Assembly (NCBI GenBank): GCA_023423275.1
Contig: JAFAFW010000054.1
Coordinates: forward strand, 1-64,000
From: Pseudomonadota bacterium
GTDB lineage: Bacteria; Pseudomonadota; Alphaproteobacteria; Rhizobiales; Hyphomicrobiaceae
Direction of reading: 5' to 3'
DNA length: 64,000 nt
Below are positions 57,747 to 64,000 of the stretch, in pieces (position 1 is the first letter of the stretch; the number at the start of each line of letters is the position of its first letter). The notes under the pieces are model-generated. The model worked only from the letters and a program-made list of their open reading frames with translations, was not told where the DNA came from and ran no database searches. Made by a program: the position numbers and the translations under genes.

Positions 57747-58252
57747 TGCGCGGCTCCGAGAAGTTTGAGGCCCGCGACAACGCGGATCTGATAGCTCAGG
57801 AAGGAGATGAGTTCCGATAGCGCGATGATGCCCGCTTCGTCCAGCCCGGCGGCGCGCAGCCCCTCGATATCCGAGCGCCCACACGCGAGAGGCGTCAAGG
57901 TCACCTTATCGCTATGCGAAACGATGGCTTTCAGCGTATCGGATGTACCGGGCACGTCTTTCGCCGCGGCGATCGCAACAAGCGCCGGATCGCTCTCAGC
58001 AGTCGCCGACGCGATCGTGTTGTAGTGACCGATCAGTTCCGTTGCATCATTCATCCGTGCGATCCGGCACGCCAGCGCGGCCCGCAAGCCATGCGACAAC
58101 GGCCCCGGATCCTTCGGGAAAAGAACCGCCTCGTAGCTGGCCTGCGTCAACGCAACGATGTCATCCCGTTGCCGGCGCAATGCGCCGACACCTGCCTCGG
58201 ACGTCAGACCGCTGATGCGATCGATGAGATCGCCCGTTCCACTCTCGCTCAT
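57743..58252 (-). CDS. CMD-domain protein without CxxC
   Basis: A 169-residue all-helical protein of the CMD/AhpD superfamily that lacks the CxxC pair. Its C-terminal part LRAAGLDEAGIIALSELISFLSYQIRVVAGLKLL is the strongest family match. It resembles the Avi_7170-type partner of the AhpD-like protein encoded next to it. It is first of a three-gene coupled operon and divergent from the Lrp-type regulator. Confidence 0.78.
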   Translation of the reverse strand: MSESGTGDLIDRISGLTSEAGVGALRRQRDDIVALTQASYEAVLFPKDPGPLSHGLRAALACRIARMNDATELIGHYNTIASATAESDPALVAIAAAKDVPGTSDTLKAIVSHSDKVTLTPLACGRSDIEGLRAAGLDEAGIIALSELISFLSYQIRVVAGLKLLGAAQ

Positions 58253-58412
58253 GTATCGCCCAACCCTGTCTCACTGCGATTTTTGCGGCGCATCTTACTC
58301 CCGCACTTGGCGGAGATTCTATTATTTTTCTCTTCCAGGGAACTGCACGCTGTGAGAATAATTCTCTCCCGCAGCCCATGTGCGATAAAATTTCCTTCCG
58401 AGCCCCATCCGC

Positions 58413-58895
58413 ATGTACGACGATATCGACCGCAAGATCCTCGACATCCTCCAGACGGATGCGGACCAGCCGATTGCCGATATCGCCGACGCCGTAGGCC
58501 TGTCGCAAACTCCGTGCTGGCGGCGCATCCGCCGCATGGAGGAAGACAACCTCATCAAGAAGAAGGTCGTCCTCGTCGACCGCAAACAGGCGAACGTGCC
58601 GATGACGGTCTTTATGTCGGTGCGCGCCCCGCGTCACGCCGCGGATTGGCTCGAAGCCTTCCGCAACCTCATCCGGAATACACCGGAGATCCTCGAAGCC
58701 TATCGCCTGACCGGAGAGACGGACTATCTCCTGCGTATCGTCGTGCCCGACATCGATCACTTCGACCAAGTCTATCAACGCATGATCTCCAAACTCGAGT
58801 TTTCCGACATGACGTCGGCGATTTCGATGGAGGAAATGAAGTTCACGACGGCCGTGCCGACTCGCTATCTTCCGATGAACCGCCGGGGAAAGTAG
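58413..58895 (+). CDS. Lrp/AsnC family regulator
   Basis: A 160-residue Lrp-type protein. The helix-turn-helix part is DDIDRKILDILQTDADQPIADIADAVGLSQTPCWRRIRRMEEDNLIKKK. A RAM/AsnC effector domain follows (ILEAYRLTGETDYLLRIVVPDIDHFDQVY). It is divergent from the CMD/AhpD/monooxygenase operon and precedes the PLP enzyme gene, so it may control either or both, perhaps sensing an amino acid. Confidence 0.92.
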   Translation: MYDDIDRKILDILQTDADQPIADIADAVGLSQTPCWRRIRRMEEDNLIKKKVVLVDRKQANVPMTVFMSVRAPRHAADWLEAFRNLIRNTPEILEAYRLTGETDYLLRIVVPDIDHFDQVYQRMISKLEFSDMTSAISMEEMKFTTAVPTRYLPMNRRGK

Positions 58896-59075
58896 AACGC
58901 CCCCTTACGCGCCCGCATCGCTTCAGTGGCTATTTCTTCTAGTACTCGCGGATTTTGTGTCTGCTGATCGCGCATTCATGGCAATTTCCTGCATGCGTCA
59001 CCGCGATCGGCCCCGAAAATAGAAAAATTCCTTCCAACCCGCGTGGTAATCATCTGCCGGATCCCAATAGCGGAT

Positions 59076-60575
59076 ATGGAAATGATCGGCCTCACGGAAT
59101 TCCGCCGCAGTCTCGCTACGCCGAACCTCATTGAAGACCTTCGGCACGGCCTGATCGGCGATAACATTACGCTGCCCACTGCGTTCGGCCCCAAGACGCT
59201 CCTGTACGCGGATTACGTCGCGTCCGGCAGAGCGCTCCGGCAAGTCGAAACGTTCGTGCTGGACAATATCCTCCCCTACTATGCCAACGCACATACGGAG
59301 GCGTCGTTCTGCGGCGCCTACATGACGCGACTGCGCGAGGATGCACGCCGCACGATCGCCGAACTGGTCAATGCTGGTCCCGATTGCCACGTCATCTTCG
59401 CCGGCTCCGGCGCCACCGCCGGTTTCAACAAGATCGTGCGCCTCCTCGAGATTTCCGAACGTGTCGTTGCTGGCGAGCGCATCGTCGTGCTCATCGGCCC
59501 GTACGAGCACCACTCCAACATCCTGCCCTGGCGCGAAAGCGGCGCCGACGTCGTGGAGGTGCCGGAACGAGCCGATGGTGGCTTCGATCTCGGCGCGCTG
59601 GAAGACGCACTGCGGGCTGCGGCCGGGGCCGACCTGGTCATTGGCAGCTTTTCCGCCGCCTCGAACGTCACAGGCATCATCACCGACCCCGATCCAGTCA
59701 CGCGGATGTTGAAGCGCTCTGGTGCGCTCGCGATCTGGGACTACGCCTGCGCGGCCCCCTATCTGCCGATGAACATGACCCCAGCAGCCGATTGCGCGAA
59801 GGATGCGATCGTCTTCTCACCGCATAAGTTTCCTGGCGGCCCGGGCGCATCCGGCGTCTTCGTCATTCGCGATACGATCGTGCGCCGGATGATCCCCACT
59901 GCCCCCGGCGGCGGCTCCGTATCATTCGTCTCGCCCTGGGACCACACCTACAGCAGCAGCGTGGAGGCGCGAGAGGAAGCGGGCACTCCGGACTGCATCG
60001 GCGATATCCGCGCCGCTCTCGTCATGCTGATCAAGGAGGCTGTCGGGGTCGATGCCATTCTGGCGCGTGACGAGGAGCTGCGGCTCAAAGCCCTCGACGC
60101 ATGGCGGGACGTTCCGCAGATCCAGCTTCTCGGACAGCATCCTGCCGTCATCGCACTGCCGATCTTTTCGTTCCAGGTCCGCGATGCCTCAGGAGCGCCC
60201 TTTCACCACCAACTGTTCACACGGATGCTGAGCGACATCCATGGCATTCAGGTGCGGGGCGGATGTGCGTGCGCCGGACCATACGCTCATCGCCTGCTTT
60301 TCATCGACGAGACGACGTCCGCATCGCTCCAGCAGAAGCTGAGAGCCGGTCAGGAGACCGAGAGGCCAGGCTGGGTCCGCCTCAACCTCAGCTACCTGCA
60401 CAGCGATGCGCAAGTCGAGAAGATCATATCGGCCGTCTCGGATCTCGCGCGCACATGCAGTGAATGGCAATCTGCCTATACGGTGGATACCGCAACCGCG
60501 CGATTCCGGCCGAAAGGCGACCCGTCGGACATGACACTACCGGCACACGCGGATCGCGAAACGCTGACGTCCTAA
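59076..60575 (+). CDS. Cysteine desulfurase-like class V aminotransferase
   Basis: A 499-residue fold-type I PLP enzyme. It has YADYVASGRALRQVETFV, the PLP phosphate region AGSGATAGFNKIVRLL, YEHHSNILPWRESGADVVEV, the Asp-bearing IWDYACAAPYLPM, and the PLP Lys in FSPHKFPGGPGASGVFVI. The Cys in RGGCACAGPYAH lies at the usual SufS/NifS position. It is about 90 residues longer than a typical desulfurase. The start is uncertain: 59076 and 59082 are close alternatives, and the frame opens at 59043. It stands alone behind the Lrp gene, without Fe-S assembly genes, so a role in sulfur or amino-acid catabolism is more likely than cluster assembly. Confidence 0.82.
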   Translation: MEMIGLTEFRRSLATPNLIEDLRHGLIGDNITLPTAFGPKTLLYADYVASGRALRQVETFVLDNILPYYANAHTEASFCGAYMTRLREDARRTIAELVNAGPDCHVIFAGSGATAGFNKIVRLLEISERVVAGERIVVLIGPYEHHSNILPWRESGADVVEVPERADGGFDLGALEDALRAAAGADLVIGSFSAASNVTGIITDPDPVTRMLKRSGALAIWDYACAAPYLPMNMTPAADCAKDAIVFSPHKFPGGPGASGVFVIRDTIVRRMIPTAPGGGSVSFVSPWDHTYSSSVEAREEAGTPDCIGDIRAALVMLIKEAVGVDAILARDEELRLKALDAWRDVPQIQLLGQHPAVIALPIFSFQVRDASGAPFHHQLFTRMLSDIHGIQVRGGCACAGPYAHRLLFIDETTSASLQQKLRAGQETERPGWVRLNLSYLHSDAQVEKIISAVSDLARTCSEWQSAYTVDTATARFRPKGDPSDMTLPAHADRETLTS

Positions 60576-60612
60576 GCCAGGCCTCTCGCGACACGCTGCG
60601 TCATGCAGGGCC

Positions 60613-61503
60613 TCACCGTGAGAACCGTACCGGCACAGTCAGTACGATCGTCCCGCGGCCCATGTTCGGCGGCGGACGCGGAACCGGGCTGGCACGGCGG
60701 GCGAGCGCCACCGCTTCACGGTCGAGCGTCGCGTTACCCGACGAGCGGATGAGGCGCGCCGATAGCACCCGTCCTGACCGGTCGATGGTAAAAGCCACCG
60801 AGGACGTCCCACCGCCACCGCCCGGATAGCGCTTGTGTCGGTTCAGATGCGCCATCACCGAGCCACGCCACGTGGCAATCGACGTGGAAGCACCCACGCC
60901 GGAAGTCGGCGCAGCGTTGGTCCGCGCGCGTCTCGTCTGAACGGGCTTTGGAGCTGACGCAGCCTGCGCCGCAGATTTTGGTCTTGGTTTCGGCTTCTTC
61001 CGTTCCGGCTTTTTCTTCGGCTCTTCGGGTGTCTTCTCGACGACCTCAGGCTCTGGCGGCGGTGGCGCCGGAGCCTCGAGCACCGCATCGGCGGTCTCGA
61101 TCTTCGGAAGCTCCGGTGTCTCCGTTTCGACTTCCCGCTCGACCGGTTCCAGCGGCGGCTCGGGAGGCGGCTCGGTTTTGGTCGGTTCGACCTCCGGCTC
61201 CGGCGGCGTCTCCTCCTCGACCGGCTCCTCCTCGGTCTCGGTCGGCGTGCTGTCGTCCGAAACCTGCTGCTCGATGCCGACGGCGACCTCCTGCGGCGTG
61301 GCCTCGGGAGCAACCGGCAATGGCGCGAGTTCGATCATGACGGCGGCTGGTGGCTCACCCGCCGGAGTTTCCGGCTTCGGCCAGGACGCAATTGCAAACG
61401 CGACGCCGCCGTGTGTCAGCAGCACGAACAGGCTCGCCAAGCTCCACCGGATCAGAAGCTGACGGACGGTTTCGCCATCACGCGCCGCATCCCCGGCCGT
61501 CAT
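60613..61503 (-). CDS. tonB: TonB family energy transducer
   Basis: A 296-residue protein with a cytoplasmic N-terminus, one membrane anchor (SLASLFVLLTHGGVAFAIASW, with the usual His), a long Pro/Glu-rich then Lys/Pro-rich periplasmic spacer, and a C-terminal TonB domain (WRGSVMAHLNRHKRYPGGG .. VAFTIDRSGRVLSARLIRSSG). It transfers proton-motive energy to outer-membrane siderophore or vitamin receptors. It is last in exbB-exbD-tonB with a 4-bp overlap. No receptor gene is in the window. Confidence 0.93.
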   Translation of the reverse strand: MTAGDAARDGETVRQLLIRWSLASLFVLLTHGGVAFAIASWPKPETPAGEPPAAVMIELAPLPVAPEATPQEVAVGIEQQVSDDSTPTETEEEPVEEETPPEPEVEPTKTEPPPEPPLEPVEREVETETPELPKIETADAVLEAPAPPPPEPEVVEKTPEEPKKKPERKKPKPRPKSAAQAASAPKPVQTRRARTNAAPTSGVGASTSIATWRGSVMAHLNRHKRYPGGGGGTSSVAFTIDRSGRVLSARLIRSSGNATLDREAVALARRASPVPRPPPNMGRGTIVLTVPVRFSR

Positions 61504-61997
61504 GGCGCCCCCGCTGCCGCAGGTCCAGGCGCAACCGGAGCTGGAACCGCAACCGGCGCCGCGGCCGCTGCCGGTGGCGCAGACTCAAGACCAACCAATC
61601 CGATCTTGAGATAACCGGCGCTGCGCAGCAGGTTCATCACCTCCATCAGATCGCCGTAGTCGACGACTTTATCGGCGCGCACGAACACGCGTTCGTCGAC
61701 ATTCCCCTGCGTCTTGCCGTCGAGGGCTGCCTTCAGCCCCTCCCGCGTAACCGGATCATTCCCGAACGCCAGTGTCAGATCCTCCTTCACGGAGAGGAAG
61801 ATCGGCTCCTTTGGCCGAGGCTGCGGCTGGGCGTTCGAGGCAGGCAGATCAACGGCCACGTCAACGGTCGACAACGGTGCCGCGACCATGAAAATGATCA
61901 GCAGCACCAGCATGACGTCGATGAACGGAGTCACATTGATTTCATGGCTTTCCTCAAGCTCGTCCGAGTTGTCGCGTGACTTGAGACTACCAGCCAT
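61500..61997 (-). CDS. exbD: ExbD biopolymer transport protein
   Basis: A 165-residue ExbD/TolR protein. The single membrane helix carries the proton-relevant Asp in INVTPFIDVMLVLLIIFMVAAPL. The periplasmic domain is followed by an Ala/Pro-rich tail. The start lies 6 bp after exbB. It forms the TonB motor with ExbB. Confidence 0.94.
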   Translation of the reverse strand: MAGSLKSRDNSDELEESHEINVTPFIDVMLVLLIIFMVAAPLSTVDVAVDLPASNAQPQPRPKEPIFLSVKEDLTLAFGNDPVTREGLKAALDGKTQGNVDERVFVRADKVVDYGDLMEVMNLLRSAGYLKIGLVGLESAPPAAAAAPVAVPAPVAPGPAAAGAP

Positions 61998-62003
61998 GAA
62001 TGC

Positions 62004-63236
62004 TTACTCCGCCGCGCTGGCAAGGGCTACGTTCCGCGGCAGGCGGCGCAAATCGAGCTCCCAGCTCACCAGCCGCTCGACGCCCGCGGCGGTGTCCGAC
62101 AGCAGCAGCCGGTAACCGGCGATAGATCGCGCGAACATGTTGTAGATGATGACCGCGGGGATCGCGGCGACGAGACCAAGAGCCGTCGCCAGCAGCGCCT
62201 CGGCAATGCCCGGGGCAACGACGGCCAGGTTTGTCGTCTGCGATTGGCTGATACCGATGAACGAGTTCATGATGCCCCACACGGTGCCGAACAGCCCTAC
62301 AAACGGCGCCGTCGAACCGATGGTCGCGAGAACACCAGTCCCCAGCGTCATGCGGCGACCTGCATTCGCCTCCACACGCGACAGGCGCGAGGTGACCCGC
62401 TCCTTGATGCCGTCGGGACCGATGTGCTCGAGGACCGGCGCGGAGCGCACCATTTCCTCTGCCGCGGCCCGCACCAGCGTCGCCCCGGTGCTTCTATTGC
62501 GCGCAAAGACCTCGACGGCAGAACTGAGATCCTTCGCGCCGTTGATGCGTGACATCGCGCGCCTCAACCGCCACCTGGCGGCCCACAGCTCGGCCGTCTT
62601 GGCGACCCAGATCGTCCAGGTGACGAGTGAAGCGGCGGCGAGCCCGATCATGACGGCCTTCACGACGATATCCGCCGCCATGAACATGCCCCATGGCGAC
62701 AGGTCGTGCGGCAATGCTCCGGGCTTGGCCGGCGCTGGTGACGAACCGGATGATGCATTCGCGGCTGACGGCGATTGCACCGGTTCGGCCGACAGCGCAT
62801 CCGGATCGACAGGATCTGCCGTCGGAGCATCGGTTGCAGCCTCCGCGCCCGCAGGCAGGGCAACGTCCGACGGAGAGGCCGTGTCAGGCAACGATTGGGC
62901 AGGCTCGGGCGCTCCAGCGACCGGTTCGGCAGGCGCAGTCGTAGGCGGGCTCGTCACAGGGCTCGCACTGGATGAAGAAGCCGGCCCCGATGGCGACGTT
63001 GCGCCCGCGGCAGGGGTCGGCTCCGAGGCCTGAGCCGGGGCTGTATCGTTCGACGTCGCGCCGGCTCCCGGTTGCGCCGGCGCGGGTGTGGGTTGCACGG
63101 ATTCCGAACCCGCAGCTCCCGTTGCCTGCACCTCCTGCGCAACGGCGGCCGGAATCGACGCGCCTCCGATCAACACGGCCAGCACGGTGCAAACGAGGAT
63201 GGCGGCGCACCGCTCAGCTAGGAAGTTGATCGACAT
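62004..63236 (-). CDS. exbB: ExbB TonB-motor protein with long N-terminal extension
   Basis: A 410-residue ExbB. A signal-like helix (ILVCTVLAVLIGGASIPAAVAQE) is followed by an Ala/Pro/Ser/Thr-rich linker (about 35-180), then the three-helix MotA/TolQ/ExbB domain. The motor helices include IGSTAPFVGLFGTVWGIMNSFIGIS and IAEALLATALGLVAAIPAVIIYN. Alphaproteobacterial ExbB proteins often carry such periplasmic extensions. The gene overlaps the Rrf2 regulator by 23 bp, so the two are probably cotranscribed. Confidence 0.93.
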   Translation of the reverse strand: MSINFLAERCAAILVCTVLAVLIGGASIPAAVAQEVQATGAAGSESVQPTPAPAQPGAGATSNDTAPAQASEPTPAAGATSPSGPASSSSASPVTSPPTTAPAEPVAGAPEPAQSLPDTASPSDVALPAGAEAATDAPTADPVDPDALSAEPVQSPSAANASSGSSPAPAKPGALPHDLSPWGMFMAADIVVKAVMIGLAAASLVTWTIWVAKTAELWAARWRLRRAMSRINGAKDLSSAVEVFARNRSTGATLVRAAAEEMVRSAPVLEHIGPDGIKERVTSRLSRVEANAGRRMTLGTGVLATIGSTAPFVGLFGTVWGIMNSFIGISQSQTTNLAVVAPGIAEALLATALGLVAAIPAVIIYNMFARSIAGYRLLLSDTAAGVERLVSWELDLRRLPRNVALASAAE

Positions 63237-63729
63237 GGGGCTCCCGTCTCTCGCGACATGGCTGGGGCAGCCGAGGCACTTTTGCTGGCATCGACCGCAC
63301 GAGACGGCAATCGACGCAGGCTAAGTGCTCGACGGCGCGATCCGCCACCAAGTCAGCGACGGTGAACCGGTTCATCAGGGCGACGAACGTGCCGCTTGCG
63401 GCATCGAGGATCGTCGCGAGGTTGCTGCGCGGCGCCCCGCGCTTCTGATTGCGATCGCCCAGGCCTTCGATCAGCTCCGGCTGCGTATGCCTGAGAACCG
63501 CGCCAAGACTGATCGCTTCCGCCGCCGTGTTCAGCCCGAGACCGCCGCTGCGGCCGCGGAAGGTCGTCAGGAAGCCAGCGTTTGTCAGGAGATTGACGAT
63601 CTTTGCCGTATGCAGACGCGTGGCCCCGGCCTCCGTCGCCGCCGCACTTGTCAGGATCGGTCGTCCTGGCCGACGCGCGCATGCCGCAAGGATGGCAAAT
63701 GCGATTTCCGATTGCCGCGTCAAGCGCAT
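63214..63729 (-). CDS. Rrf2 family regulator without the usual Fe-S cysteines
   Basis: A 171-residue winged-helix protein. The start MRLTRQSEIAFAILAACARRPGR (ATG 63729, GGAGGA eight bases upstream) is typical of the IscR/NsrR/RirA family. The effector segment keeps LGAVLRHTQPELIEGL and the dimer helix AASGTFVALMNRFTVADLV, but the three cysteines that normally lie between these (about residues 90-107) are missing. Instead there is a late CVDC and one more Cys near the C-terminus. It probably governs exbB-exbD-tonB, possibly in answer to iron, but by a different sensing chemistry. Confidence 0.82.
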   Translation of the reverse strand: MRLTRQSEIAFAILAACARRPGRPILTSAAATEAGATRLHTAKIVNLLTNAGFLTTFRGRSGGLGLNTAAEAISLGAVLRHTQPELIEGLGDRNQKRGAPRSNLATILDAASGTFVALMNRFTVADLVADRAVEHLACVDCRLVRSMPAKVPRLPQPCRERREPHVDQLPS

Positions 63730-64000
63730 GAACTGTTTCCTCCGGTAGCCTTGACGATTGGTCCAGTGGTCGACGGCCGCGTAACGACGTACAGGGCGGA
63801 AGCCAGCAGCGCGGTCGCAACCAGGGCAGCGAGCCATAGGCGCGGATGCACGCCGATCCAGAACAACCCGAATCCGATCGCCATACCGACACAGGCCATC
63901 ACCTTGGCATGGCGGGGGACGGCACCGCTTTCATTCCAGGCGCGCAATGTCGGACCGAAAACCCGATGACCGAGCAGCCAGGCTTCGAGACGCGGCGACG
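63720..64000 (-). CDS. YbaN/DUF454 family small membrane protein (5' end outside window)
   Basis: The reverse-strand frame from the window edge reads LEAWLLGHRVFGPTLRAWNESGAVPRHAKVMA, the DUF454 (YbaN) signature, then two short membrane helices (MACVGMAIGFGLFWIGV; LWLAALVATALLASALYVV). The stop at 63720 overlaps the Rrf2 start. The N-terminus lies beyond the window. Function of the family is not known; members often sit near iron and haem genes. Confidence 0.82.
   Translation of the reverse strand, partial: SPRLEAWLLGHRVFGPTLRAWNESGAVPRHAKVMACVGMAIGFGLFWIGVHPRLWLAALVATALLASALYVVTRPSTTGPIVKATGGNSSCA

Overview
The window is GC-rich and almost fully coding. It looks like the chromosome of an alphaproteobacterium, most likely in the Hyphomicrobiales (Rhizobiales). 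The reasons are the tuf / tRNA-Gly / tRNA-Tyr / rlmB neighbourhood, the ModE-like regulator without a molybdate-binding domain, the cobalamin riboswitch sequence, and the density of ABC, TRAP and CoA-transferase catabolic genes. No prophage, insertion sequence or CRISPR array was seen. Genus cannot be told from the sequence alone.

Layout. 1-10.5 kb: 3' truncated tuf, tRNA-Gly(TCC), gdhA, a thioesterase / CoA-transferase / haloacid dehalogenase-like operon facing a LysR regulator, then a TetR regulator facing an EmrAB-type efflux pair with two well-formed operators between them, and tRNA-Tyr(GTA). 10.6-15.6 kb: rlmB, a ModE-like regulator, modABC and an exported intradiol dioxygenase-like protein. 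15.8-20.4 kb: a cobalamin riboswitch followed by nrdAB. The NrdB has Phe at the radical-Tyr position and Glu as first metal ligand, so it is a class Ic (chlamydial-type) R2. 20.4-22.7 kb: a periplasmic-binding-protein domain fused to a pentameric ligand-gated ion channel, the most unusual single gene here. 22.9-29 kb: a TRAP transporter with a CoA-transferase, facing a MaoC protein and a TetR regulator.

29-36.6 kb is a six-gene minus-strand operon (MmgE/PrpD, CaiB/BaiF CoA-transferase, CitE-like lyase, MaoC hydratase, acyl-CoA dehydrogenase, molybdopterin oxidoreductase). It looks like a CoA-dependent catabolic pathway, perhaps for a branched C5 dicarboxylate. 36.8-45.5 kb holds a sulfurtransferase and a cystathionine-lyase-like enzyme, a LacI regulator, a peptide-type ABC importer without a binding protein, and an Old Yellow Enzyme. 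TGAAACGTTTCA-like palindromes sit before the MmgE operon, lacI, the ABC operon and the Old Yellow Enzyme gene, which suggests one LacI regulon.

45.8-58.3 kb is a minus-strand block: two CMD/AhpD-like proteins and a flavin monooxygenase (translationally coupled), hydantoinase/oxoprolinase A and B, and a complete peptide-type ABC importer. It faces an Lrp regulator followed by a cysteine-desulfurase-like PLP enzyme. 60.6-64 kb: exbB-exbD-tonB behind an Rrf2-family regulator that lacks the usual Fe-S cysteines, and a YbaN/DUF454 protein cut by the window end.
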